Below are positions 9,137-16,179 of a DNA stretch of 64,000 nucleotides, piece by piece (within the stretch, counting starts at the first letter, position 1; each line of letters starts with the position of its first letter). Origin of the DNA: Prevotella sp. Rep29 (GTDB lineage Bacteria; Bacteroidota; Bacteroidia; Bacteroidales; Bacteroidaceae); assembly GCF_019551475.1 (NCBI RefSeq), contig NZ_CP047159.1:124001-188000 (forward strand), read 5' to 3'. The notes beneath the pieces are model-generated. The model had not been told where the DNA came from and made no database searches. It saw nothing but the letters and a program-made list of their open reading frames with translations. The position numbers and the translations under genes are program-made.

Positions 9137-9898
9137 TTATACTTTTACAGGTTCCCCCTTCAACCTTAAGGCTTCAGGATCTAATGTCATTTGATAAATA
9201 TCTATGTTAGGATTCAATTTCTTTGCAATGTCGATTATCTTCGTCTTATTACTAGGCAACATGTTTACGCCTAAGAATACCGATTCGAAACAATCGCTGG
9301 ATAAAGGCACATAATGTCTTATTTCTTTCCAGTCAACGACCTCATCTTTTTTGAATTCATCAGGTATATCTCGTCCTGCATGAATCCAGACAGGGTCTTT
9401 TGTTATTATGCGAACTTCTTGCTCATGTTCCCAGGCTTGTGCCTTTGTAAGTAGCAAATCGTCCCATGATGGATGGTCTTTGAAATAATCCGGCTTTTGC
9501 AAAATATCCTTATACTTAACTTCTCCAGCAAAAGGGTACATCATCCCCAAAAACATATGTTGGCAACATTTCAAAACAGCATCTTTGTTAAGGCCGATAC
9601 ATATACCTTTGTGATTGTTATAATATGCCCACATTAACAAAGAGTCAAACACTTTCGATAGACAACACATCCATATACTGTTTCTCAAGTTCTTCATATC
9701 GTTCTCTCCTTTTGAGGAAAGGAAATCAGCAGGAGGCCAATTGTGTGGGCGTTCGGGAACATGCGAATAGTCAAAGAGGGCAGGGTGGCAGTCAAAAGGA
9801 TCGTTAAACTTAGTGGCATTGGTGAACTGTAGATTGTGATGCTCCAGCATCGCCAACCCACCGTTGAAGTCGAGATATTTGAATAACGTTATAGCCAT
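9137..9898 (-). CDS. DUF2971 family protein, first gene of the R-M operon
   Basis: 253 residues. The pattern FKYLDFNGGLAMLEHHNLQFTNATKFNDPFDCHP and, further on, WMCCLSKVFDSLLMWAYYNNHKGICIG is characteristic of DUF2971. That family is widespread in bacterial accessory DNA and has no agreed function. A HEQEVRII motif follows, a feature of the same family. It starts an operon of eight genes on the reverse strand that ends with hsdR, with a -7 box about 85 nt upstream. DUF2971 genes recur near defence genes, so a role as an accessory toxin or regulator is possible but not shown. Confidence 0.85.
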   Translation of the reverse strand: MAITLFKYLDFNGGLAMLEHHNLQFTNATKFNDPFDCHPALFDYSHVPERPHNWPPADFLSSKGENDMKNLRNSIWMCCLSKVFDSLLMWAYYNNHKGICIGLNKDAVLKCCQHMFLGMMYPFAGEVKYKDILQKPDYFKDHPSWDDLLLTKAQAWEHEQEVRIITKDPVWIHAGRDIPDEFKKDEVVDWKEIRHYVPLSSDCFESVFLGVNMLPSNKTKIIDIAKKLNPNIDIYQMTLDPEALRLKGEPVKV

Positions 9899-9982
9899 AT
9901 TCCCGTTATATCTATTACTTGACCTGTTTCGCCATCTACATCATCTTTTGCACGTTGTCAACATGATGTCTTTTCTTGGCTA

Positions 9983-9990
9983 CAAAATTA
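9983..9990 (-). promoter_or_regulatory. Bacteroidetes-type -7 box for the R-M operon
   Basis: On the reverse strand this reads TAATTTTG, matching TAnnTTTG. It is about 85 nt upstream of the DUF2971 start codon. I see no clear -33 TTTG at the usual 19-21 nt spacing, so it may be weak or regulated. Confidence 0.5.
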
Positions 9991-10111
9991 CACAATTTCT
10001 CACGAATAACCTTCGGTTATGCAAACTATTTGCCGTATTATGGCTCTTTTTTATGATTTTTTGTGGGAATTGCCCTTTTAGATGGTAACGAATTGTGCTA
10101 AAATCAAATTG

Positions 10112-10143
10112 TTGGTACTACATCATGCCTTCGTTAGAACCAA
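10112..10143. repeat. Inverted repeat upstream of HTH gene, shared with element 2
   Basis: TTGGTACTA and TTAGAACCAA form an imperfect inverted repeat, followed by a short block (ctttgaaaag) that recurs at the equivalent place in element 2 (37996-38027 and following). Both precede the HTH gene of their element, so this could be an operator or an element-specific control site. The rest of the 592-bp stretch 9899-10490 holds two -7 boxes (10211-10218 and 10366-10373) and no gene that I can support. Confidence 0.45.
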
Positions 10144-10340
10144 CTTTGAAAAGAGGCGGCGAAAGAGGTTGGTTTTAGAGCCGTTTTTCGGCTGATGCCC
10201 TGTGTTGGATTAACTTTGCAGGGCGTTTCGGGATGAGAGGCAAAAAACGGCCTCTACACAATTTAATAGTATGTTTTTCGCCGAATTATCATACTATCCT
10301 CTTAAACTAATTGAAAAAACGGCAGTTGGAAAGCTGATTT

Positions 10341-10373
10341 TTTGCTGCAACCCTATAAGAGCGTATAACTTTG
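10341..10373 (+). promoter_or_regulatory. Promoter of the element 1 HTH/replication module
   Basis: TTTG at 10341-10344 and TAACTTTG at 10366-10373 are spaced by 21 nt, a good fit to the Bacteroidetes -33/-7 consensus. Transcription would start near 10380 and leave a leader of about 110 nt before the HTH gene at 10491. A second -7 box (TAACTTTG) is at 10211-10218. Confidence 0.65.
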
Positions 10374-10490
10374 CAGTACCAAACGAGGCGGAACCTTCCA
10401 CCACCTTGTGAGAATTAACAAAACTCGCTAAGCTCTCCTTTGGGGTAGTCGGCGCAATAAGAAAACAAGAATTATAACATAAATAGAAGT

Positions 10491-10871
10491 ATGGTGAACG
10501 AGAATTCCATTTTAGGCAACCAACTGGTTGTGATGAGCAGGGCCGACCTTGATGCCCTGGTCGAGAAGATGGCAAGCAACATGATTGCCATGAGAGTCGA
10601 GGACAAGAGTACTCACAAAAGTGACGTGTGCCCTGTAGTGCATGACGATGAGCGTTTCATCACCCGTGAAGAAACGGCCAAACTACTCCATGTGGATTAC
10701 TCCACGTTGTGGCGATGGAACAAGTTGGGACTTCTTCGTCCCAACAAGGTCGGGCCAAGGCGCGTCATGTACAAGTACAGCGATGTGCTGAAGAAACTCA
10801 ATGGTGAAGGACAACAGAACAAAGAACAAAAAGTGGAACAGAAAGGAGAAGACGATGCAGAAAGATGCTAA
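10491..10871 (+). CDS. Excisionase/MerR-like HTH protein of the mobile element (element 1)
   Basis: 126 residues. The DNA-binding part is FITREETAKLLHVDYSTLWRWNKLGLLRPNKVGPRRVMYKYSDVLKKL, an HTH_17/excisionase-type winged helix. The N-terminal part (NSILGNQLVVMSRADLDALVEKMAS) is a short helical segment also present in the element 2 copy at 38248-38589, so the two are paralogues. In Bacteroides mobile elements, proteins of this type head the replication/mobilization operon and can control excision. It is preceded by a good promoter and overlaps the next gene. It has a run of lysines and glutamates at its C-terminus. Confidence 0.85.
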   Translation: MVNENSILGNQLVVMSRADLDALVEKMASNMIAMRVEDKSTHKSDVCPVVHDDERFITREETAKLLHVDYSTLWRWNKLGLLRPNKVGPRRVMYKYSDVLKKLNGEGQQNKEQKVEQKGEDDAERC

Positions 10872-11670
10872 CACCATTTTGCTTTTCACGGAGCATCGAG
10901 CAGCCATCGATTATTTGTCGGACGAAGATGCCGGCAAACTCATCAAGGCTCTCTTTGCATACGTAGATGAAGGCAAGTTGCCCGATTTCAATGGGCCGAT
11001 GATGTCTCTCTTCACGGTAATCCGTACCCAGATAGACCGCAGCCACGAAGCGTACAAGGCAAAATGCGAGAAGAACCGCTCAAACTCGATGAAACGAAAG
11101 GTCATGCAGGGTAACTCTGCGGTAACATCGATGGACAACGACCGCAATCCGTCATTATCGTCCGATAACGACCGATGTCCACCGACAACGACCGTTGTCC
11201 ATCCTAATCCTACTCCCAACCCAAATCCTAAGTCTAATCCAGACATTGATGATGGTGCTGACACACACATCATCAATGACGTGGAGGTGGTTGTGGATGA
11301 GGAATTCCCATTTGATACAATTTGGGAAATGTACGGAAAACCTATCGGCGATATTGAGCAGTTGCGGCAACGATGGCGGCAACTATCTCTCGACGAAAAG
11401 AAAAAGATCTTTGAATACGTGCCCAAGTACGTCATGGCTCGGCCAGAGAGTAAGTACCGCAAGGACTTCGCCAACTTCCTTACATACCGCACTTGGGACA
11501 CGGAACCGTTAACGTCAAACACTTTATACAATGGAAGCAACAATCAGTACAGTACTCCATCAAATGGAACAAGACGGGAAGTTGCCATGCAAAACACAAA
11601 GCAACTCGTTACCCAACTCCTTGCCAGCATCAATGAACCTGCCGTCAGCTTTGGCGAAGGTGAAGGATAG
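10855..11670 (+). CDS. DUF6291-like mobile-element protein
   Basis: 271 residues from the ATG at 10855, which overlaps the HTH stop by 17 nt. The N-terminal MQKDANTILLFTEHRAAIDY followed by GKLIKALFAYVDEGKLPDF and an IDRSHEAYKAKCEKNR segment resembles the DUF6291 region seen in replication/initiation-like proteins of mobile elements. A low-complexity linker rich in Pro, Asn and Thr follows, then a C-terminal helical part (YVPKYVMARPESKYRKDFANFLTYR). That architecture recalls phage replication organisers with a C-terminal helicase-loader-like segment. Function is not shown. It probably acts with the next gene. Confidence 0.65.
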   Translation: MQKDANTILLFTEHRAAIDYLSDEDAGKLIKALFAYVDEGKLPDFNGPMMSLFTVIRTQIDRSHEAYKAKCEKNRSNSMKRKVMQGNSAVTSMDNDRNPSLSSDNDRCPPTTTVVHPNPTPNPNPKSNPDIDDGADTHIINDVEVVVDEEFPFDTIWEMYGKPIGDIEQLRQRWRQLSLDEKKKIFEYVPKYVMARPESKYRKDFANFLTYRTWDTEPLTSNTLYNGSNNQYSTPSNGTRREVAMQNTKQLVTQLLASINEPAVSFGEGEG

Positions 11671-12172
11671 GTTCCCGACCATTGAAAGTTTTATGGTTGC
11701 CCTTAACCCCGACAGGCAGTTGCAGATTAGCGAGCATCCCGAAGAGTGCTACTTCGGGCAGTCTCCAACTTTGACCTCCCTGAATGTCGTCTATGGGCAT
11801 GGGGCTGCCGAGGCTTGGCTGTTGCCTGAAGTACAGGATGCGTGTCTGTTTATGGGCGTTAAGGAAATGCCTGACAACTATCAGGCAGCAAAACTGGTCA
11901 AGATAATAGCACAGCAATATGGTTACTTGAAGGTCGATGAGGTGCAACTGTTCTTCTTCTATTTCTGCTCAGCCCGCTACCGTCACTTCTATAACACCTA
12001 TGACCCTTCTATCATTATTCTCAGCCTTCGAGATTTCCTGCGTGACAGGAATCGGGCTTACGAAGAAAGGGAACAAAGGGAAAGAGAAAGGGAACGTGAG
12101 GAGTGGAAGAAGAATGCAATGACGCACGAACAGTATCTGGCATGGTTGGAAACGCATCACAAGCAGGAATGA
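11633..12172 (+). CDS. Mobile-element protein of unknown function with basic-acidic C-terminal helix
   Basis: 179 residues if started at the ATG at 11633. The frame is open from 11531, but its first 34 residues lie wholly over the upstream gene. The conserved-looking core is FMVALNPDRQLQISEHPEECYFGQSPTLTSLNVVYGHGAAEAWLLPEV and FFFYFCSARYRHFYNTYDP. The C-terminus is a charged coiled coil (REREREREEW). It resembles small proteins that follow DUF6291-type genes in Bacteroidales elements, possibly the DUF6633 group, but I cannot confirm this. It ends the short operon that begins at 10491. Confidence 0.6.
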   Translation: MNLPSALAKVKDRFPTIESFMVALNPDRQLQISEHPEECYFGQSPTLTSLNVVYGHGAAEAWLLPEVQDACLFMGVKEMPDNYQAAKLVKIIAQQYGYLKVDEVQLFFFYFCSARYRHFYNTYDPSIIILSLRDFLRDRNRAYEEREQREREREREEWKKNAMTHEQYLAWLETHHKQE

Positions 12173-12178
12173 AAGGCG

Positions 12179-12203
12179 ACGGGCTTGCCCGTGCCACATT
12201 TTT
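12179..12203 (+). repeat. Palindrome plus GCCACATTTTT, copy 1
   Basis: The 14-bp perfect palindrome ACGGGCTTGCCCGT is followed directly by GCCACATTTTT and later GGGAAGC. The second copy is at 12367-12392, and an inverted partial copy (AAAATGTGGCAAG) is at 12507-12519. The short palindrome with a T-run could act as a terminator for the upstream operon, but the repetition suggests a protein-binding or transfer-related site. Confidence 0.5.
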
Positions 12204-12366
12204 CAGGTATCGGGAAGCTCACTACCCGTTCCGATTTTCATCGGACGGTGAATTGACCAGATAATTCTGCAAGCAGAGGTCACGGAATCTGGCATGAGGG
12301 CATGCTCACACATGGCAGGACATTAAATCAGATGCCGATACTAAAGGATAATATCAAGCCTGTCTA

Positions 12367-12392
12367 ATCGGCTTGCCGATGCCACATTTTTT
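12367..12392 (+). repeat. Palindrome plus GCCACATTTTTT, copy 2
   Basis: ATCGGCTTGCCGAT is a perfect palindrome with different arms from copy 1 but the same core (GGCTTGCC) and the same GCCACATTTTT suffix and GGGAAGC further on. Covariation between the arms of the two copies suggests that the pairing itself is selected. Confidence 0.5.
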
Positions 12393-12614
12393 AAGTAGTG
12401 GGAAGCCTAATTCCCCAGACGGCCAAAGTCGTTGGGAGGCACGCCACTTCAAGAGCAAGCTTTAGTATTGTTATGACATCATCTAAAAACGAATGATAAC
12501 ATCTCGAAAATGTGGCAAGTGATGTGTAAAACCGGAGAGTAGAAAGCTTGCTTTTCAGTACTCGGCTTAGGCCTCATTTTGAAGCTTGTTTGAAACGAGT
12601 TTTGAAAAAACTCT

Positions 12615-12690
12615 TAGCCTAATTAGAGTTAACTTTCCTTAACTCAAAATTTGTCCTTTCAAAATTGTGCTTTTGGGAGCAGGCTCGGAC
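12615..12690. other. Putative oriT (transfer origin) of element 1
   Basis: The order TAGCCTAAT, then GAGTTAA-CTTTCC-TTAACTC (inverted repeat 12626-12645), then GGGAGCAGGCTC is also found at 42055-42128 in element 2, directly upstream of the MobV relaxase (there GCGTTAA-CTTCCA-TTAACGC and GGGAGCAAGCTC). Conservation of structure with changed arms fits a relaxase target. Element 1 has no relaxase in view, so it would be mobilised in trans. The rest of 12173-12909 holds the two palindromes described above and no gene. Confidence 0.5.
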
Positions 12691-12872
12691 AAGGAATGGA
12701 GTGTAAAAACGGAGTATAGCAGTCCTATCAATCGTTTGTTTCTGACAAGGTAGTGGCTAATACAAAGCGGGTAATGACATCACACGTACTCATTTGCCCA
12801 AGTCAATCGTTAAAAAACACAGTGCAAACAATTTTTTCTCTTGAAAAATTACCATATTTGGGAATTTTATCT

Positions 12873-12880
12873 TACCTTTG
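12873..12880 (+). promoter_or_regulatory. -7 box for higBA
   Basis: TACCTTTG, 30 nt upstream of the ATG at 12910. It sits inside the longer open frame that starts at 12841, which argues that the real start is 12910. Confidence 0.6.
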
Positions 12881-12909
12881 CAGCGTCAAAGTACAAATCT
12901 TTTCACAGA

Positions 12910-13242
12910 ATGAAAGTAATCTTTAGAGACATTGCGTTATCTGAATTGTACGAGACAGGCAAAACCAAGGACAGGAAATACAAGCAAATATGTAAGAACA
13001 AAAAACTGGTCAATGGCTATATTAAAGCCGTAGGTATTATGTACAACGTAGAATCCACGGAAGAATTGAAGCCCTTCAGTTTTCTTCATTACGAGAAGCT
13101 GAAATACCAACGAGGCGAGCCTAAAAGTTCAGTAAGACTTGTAAATGGAATGGTTGAACGCCTGTTATTTGTAGAAACAGATGACGGCATTGAAGTAGAA
13201 TTAATAGAAATTGATAGTACGCATTATGGCAACAAGAAGTAA
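12910..13242 (+). CDS. higB: HigB-like type II toxin (RelE/ParE superfamily)
   Basis: 110 residues from the ATG at 12910. The features are those of the HigB branch: LKPFSFLHYEKLKYQ in the middle, SVRLVNGMVERLLFVETDDG, and a terminal EVELIEIDSTHYGN. HigB toxins are ribosome-dependent mRNA nucleases in the characterised cases. The gene is followed, with a 17-nt overlap, by a HigA-type antitoxin, which is the HigBA order (toxin first). The -7 box at 12873 and lack of any upstream gene make this a stand-alone stability module of element 1. Confidence 0.8.
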   Translation: MKVIFRDIALSELYETGKTKDRKYKQICKNKKLVNGYIKAVGIMYNVESTEELKPFSFLHYEKLKYQRGEPKSSVRLVNGMVERLLFVETDDGIEVELIEIDSTHYGNKK

Positions 13243-14335
13243 CAGATTAGTTCCTGCCAGGGCAATACACCCAGGAGAAATCTTGCGTGATGAGTTGCAG
13301 GAACGTGGTATCAAGCAAAAGGATTTTGCCCAAATGATTGGCGTGCAGTCAACTCATCTGAATGAATTTATTAAGGGGAAGCGCAATCTGAATGAAGATT
13401 TGGCTATGAAGCTGGAAAAACATTTGGGCATCCCGTTTAAAACATGGATGAATCTGCACAATGGCTATGTGTACGACTGCAAGGCATTGGAAGAAAGACA
13501 GACCGAAGAGCAAAAAGCTATTGCTTTTGAAAAAGCGTGTTCGGAATTTTTTAATCTGAATTTGTTATACAAAAGGCTTAGAATGTCTATCCTCCCCTGC
13601 CTTGAACGAGTAGCTAAAATAAAGGAAATGTTTTCTTTCGACCTATTGTCTTCTACAGAGCTTAGATTACAAGTCGCAGGTTTATACAAACATAGCGAGA
13701 AGGTGCAGATAGATGAGAAAAACATGCAAACATGGCTACTATTGAATTGGTTGGCAACTACAGAAACGAAAGTTCAAGCAAACTACAAGAAAGGAAATGG
13801 TTTAAAAGCCGCTGAGTCTATTGCAAGAATGGCAAATGCTCGTACTCTTTCTGTTCAGTCAATGAAGGATTGTCTAAACCAATTCGGTATTTTATATGTA
13901 GAAGTTGAGAAACTGGATAAGGTGCCTGTTGATGCTTATAGCACTATTGTGGATGGTCATCCAGCTGTGACTGTGACATATCGTTATAATGATATGGACA
14001 AGCTGGCTTTTGATGTATTACATGAATTATGCCACATCGAAAACCATCTTTCAGAAGAACAAAAAGCCTTTATATCTATGGAGGGTACCTTGTACTCCAC
14101 CGACCCAAGAGAGAAAGAAGCGAATGATTTTGCCCGACAACAGCTTATACCAGATGACATATGGACTGGTATTTTACGAGTTGGCAGCAGTAGCCTCTCT
14201 CCACACAAGATTGTGAAGACCATTGCCCAAGAAGCATCTAATCGTGGTGTCAGCCCGTCTATAGCTATTTCAAGATATAAACATGACACCAACTGGTACA
14301 ACACATCGGCGTATAGATCTCCTAAGATACACTGA
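13226..14335 (+). CDS. higA: HigA-like antitoxin fused to an ImmA/IrrE-type metallopeptidase domain
   Basis: 369 residues from the ATG at 13226. The N-terminal HTH (HPGEILRDELQERGIKQKDFAQMIGVQSTHLNEFIKGKRNLN) is the HigA/VapI type. The C-terminal part carries DVLHELCHIENH, the HExxH zinc motif of ImmA/IrrE peptidases, and a downstream EKEANDFARQQLIP that supplies the third ligand. In phage and ICE systems ImmA-type peptidases cleave repressors. Fused to an antitoxin it could allow regulated self-cleavage or toxin release. It overlaps higB by 17 nt and is followed by a terminator. Length is far above a plain HigA (about 100 residues). Confidence 0.85.
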   Translation: MATRSNRLVPARAIHPGEILRDELQERGIKQKDFAQMIGVQSTHLNEFIKGKRNLNEDLAMKLEKHLGIPFKTWMNLHNGYVYDCKALEERQTEEQKAIAFEKACSEFFNLNLLYKRLRMSILPCLERVAKIKEMFSFDLLSSTELRLQVAGLYKHSEKVQIDEKNMQTWLLLNWLATTETKVQANYKKGNGLKAAESIARMANARTLSVQSMKDCLNQFGILYVEVEKLDKVPVDAYSTIVDGHPAVTVTYRYNDMDKLAFDVLHELCHIENHLSEEQKAFISMEGTLYSTDPREKEANDFARQQLIPDDIWTGILRVGSSSLSPHKIVKTIAQEASNRGVSPSIAISRYKHDTNWYNTSAYRSPKIH

Positions 14336-14351
14336 TGAGATAATTGTTTAG

Positions 14352-14378
14352 AAAAAGCGAGGTTGCCCTCGCTTTTTT
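14352..14378. terminator. Bidirectional intrinsic terminator between higA and hipT
   Basis: AAAAAGCGAGG, loop TTGC, CCTCGCTTTTTT. An 11-bp stem with T-runs on both strands, placed between convergent genes. Confidence 0.85.
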
Positions 14379-14446
14379 GTTCAGCGCCATAAGCACTCTC
14401 TGCAAGAATAACCCTCAGATTGAGAATCCTGGAAATTATGGAAATC

Positions 14447-15391
14447 TCACCTTTGCAATCGGGCCAATCTGGACGTAACAAGCTCCAAATACGCAGACTT
14501 CATATCTTCACAGAGGAAGGAAGCCTGGATTAAAGCCTGCCACTTTGGTAGAGCCTTGTGAAGACCTGCTATAAGACGTAGCACTACATTCTCCTCCAAC
14601 CCCATCGTTTTGGCAGCTTTTAGGAAATCGTCCAGACGTAGTTTTGTCTTTCTTCCGGAAAGAGGCAGCGCCAGTTCCTCCTTGTCCTTAGGGTTGGCAA
14701 TAGCAACGTTGAGGAGGTCGTATGCTGGTGTCAACTGGTATTTCTCAGAAGGGCGATAGAGTGAGAAGTTCTTCAGATGCATGTCGTTGTTGCCTGTCAC
14801 AAAACAGAAAAGCAAGAGCTGCATATAGTTCGTCAGGTCGAGCTTAGGTGTGCTGCTATACTGCGCTATGGTCTTCGCTATCTGCTCATGCGAGCCTTTG
14901 TACTTATACTCTGTGGGATGCAGTGTCAGTTGACACATATCCTCCATGTCTATCTTCTCACCGTTCTTGGTGCGGTCAATGCGTTTGGTAATGTAACCGA
15001 GTTCCCCATCAGCCAAACGAATAAGGCTATGAGGGACGACATTTATCTTCGCTGCTTCAGCAAGGTGCATCGTCAGGTCTTCGTTTTCTGGCAACTGCGG
15101 ATAACTATCTGTCTGGGGCTTGAAGATGTAGTCGCCCCAAAGTCCCACGATGGTTAGCCGGCTACAGCCCTCATGCTTGCTGAGGTTCAGGGATAGCTTA
15201 GGCTGGACACCTGTTAAAGATGTCTGGGCACGAATAACTTGCTCAGCCAAACTATCAAGGTCTTCATGCCGGTATTCCATTGACGGGACATCTTTTGTCC
15301 CGAAGAACTTTCGGGAACAACCTGGATGGAAATCTTTTTGTCCTTCCTCCAGAGGTTGATAACAATACAGACACTTACACTTACACATCAT
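14447..15391 (-). CDS. hipT: HipT-like kinase (HipA C-terminal core), element 1
   Basis: 314 residues from the ATG at 15391, which overlaps the hipS stop as ATGA. It begins with a cysteine-rich knuckle (MMCKCKCLYCYQPLEEG...FHPGCSRKFFG). The kinase core has SLTGVQPKLSLNLS (glycine-rich loop), YIFKPQ (lysine for ATP) and the catalytic GNNDMHLKNFSLY with the D and N residues. DLLN follows for metal binding. HipA kinases phosphorylate aminoacyl-tRNA synthetases (GltX in HipA, TrpS in HipT). The N-terminal subdomain of HipA is encoded separately as hipS, so this is a split, HipBST-like system. All catalytic residues are present. Confidence 0.85.
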   Translation of the reverse strand: MMCKCKCLYCYQPLEEGQKDFHPGCSRKFFGTKDVPSMEYRHEDLDSLAEQVIRAQTSLTGVQPKLSLNLSKHEGCSRLTIVGLWGDYIFKPQTDSYPQLPENEDLTMHLAEAAKINVVPHSLIRLADGELGYITKRIDRTKNGEKIDMEDMCQLTLHPTEYKYKGSHEQIAKTIAQYSSTPKLDLTNYMQLLLFCFVTGNNDMHLKNFSLYRPSEKYQLTPAYDLLNVAIANPKDKEELALPLSGRKTKLRLDDFLKAAKTMGLEENVVLRLIAGLHKALPKWQALIQASFLCEDMKSAYLELVTSRLARLQR

Positions 15392-15720
15392 TCGCCTCCT
15401 TCCTTGTTTATGGGTACAACACTGACAGAGCCGATGCACTCCTTGCAACACAGCAGCAGCAGAGACATACGATCGAGGACGCTGATGTCGGTGTTGCGGA
15501 GTGCCACATCAAGCAACCATCCTTCGGGTATCAGGCCGTCGAAGAACGGAAACAGCACAGGGCTTACGAATGCCTCCGTCTGCAAAGGAAGCGTCAGACT
15601 TACAGGCTGCGCATCCTCACGAGCGAGATACGCTTCATCATAGCAGAAGCGGTATTCGCCACCTTCTTCCGTCAGGATGCCTGCAAGAATGTCTTTGCGA
15701 TATATTTCTGCTTGTCTCAT
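15388..15720 (-). CDS. hipS: HipS-like small protein (HipA N-terminal subdomain), element 1
   Basis: 110 residues: MRQAEIYRKDILAGILTEEG, then QPVSLTLPLQTEAFVSPVLFPFFDGLIPEGWLLD and the closing SLLLLCCKECIGSVSVVP. This matches the Couple_hipA/HipA N-terminal fold as an independent protein. In the E. coli O127 HipBST system HipS, not HipB, is the antitoxin. The gene overlaps hipB by 4 nt upstream and hipT by 4 nt downstream, so the three are translated together. Confidence 0.85.
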   Translation of the reverse strand: MRQAEIYRKDILAGILTEEGGEYRFCYDEAYLAREDAQPVSLTLPLQTEAFVSPVLFPFFDGLIPEGWLLDVALRNTDISVLDRMSLLLLCCKECIGSVSVVPINKEGGE

Positions 15721-15920
15721 TGCTTGGGTGTTGCCGTTAGTTCGTAGTTAAACAAATCAAGTAGTTGGTTCACCTTATCCATTCTCAGCGTCGGTTTTCC
15801 CTGTTCCAGATTTCTGACGAAACAAAGCCCCACGCCCGACTTCAGTGCGAGGTCTTCCTGAGTAAGACCATATTCCTTGCGTAGGGTCTTTACTACTGCT
15901 GATAATTTTGTTCTTGCCAT
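15717..15920 (-). CDS. hipB: HipB-like Xre-family antitoxin/repressor, element 1
   Basis: 67 residues. The HTH is VVKTLRKEYGLTQEDLALKSGVGLCFVRNLEQGKPTLRMDKVNQLLDLF, a Cro/C1 type typical of HipB. In HipBST, HipB represses the operon and augments HipS. A -7 box and an imperfect palindrome lie just upstream (15922-15951), where the protein could bind for autoregulation. It is the first gene of the operon hipB-hipS-hipT. Confidence 0.88.
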   Translation of the reverse strand: MARTKLSAVVKTLRKEYGLTQEDLALKSGVGLCFVRNLEQGKPTLRMDKVNQLLDLFNYELTATPKQ

Positions 15921-15921
15921 G

Positions 15922-15951
15922 TCGAATTATATTGTTTCGAATGCAAAATTA
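15922..15951 (-). promoter_or_regulatory. hipBST promoter and possible operator, element 1
   Basis: The -7 box reads TAATTTTG on the reverse strand (15944-15951). Between it and the start codon lies TCGAA...TTTCGA (15922-15940), an inverted repeat suited to an autorepressor. The stretch 15952-16179 has no gene I can support. Confidence 0.55.
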
Positions 15952-16148
15952 CAACTTTATTTTGATATTACATCATTTCTAATATAAAATCTCTATAATT
16001 TAACAAAAATATATGCGTTTTACTGCTGTTTGTTTGAGAAAGCACCATCGCTCTTGCTGGTTTTTGCCTCTTTTTGGAGGCGGTAAAAGAGAAGATGGTG
16101 TATTTTGTGGCTCCAATTATTATACTGAACACTAAAATGGTGTAAGCC

Positions 16149-16169
16149 GGGGTGGTGAATTGCCACCCC
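16149..16169 (-). terminator. Hairpin after the element 1 integrase
   Basis: GGGGTGG and CCACCCC form a strong 7-bp stem about 11 nt past the integrase stop. There is no good T-run on the reverse strand, so it may only stabilise the 3' end. Confidence 0.4.
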
Positions 16170-16179
16170 AGCTTCATTC

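Noticed and set aside
12841..12909. An N-terminal extension of HigB
   Set aside because: It contains the -7 box TACCTTTG; the toxin fold starts at the ATG at 12910.
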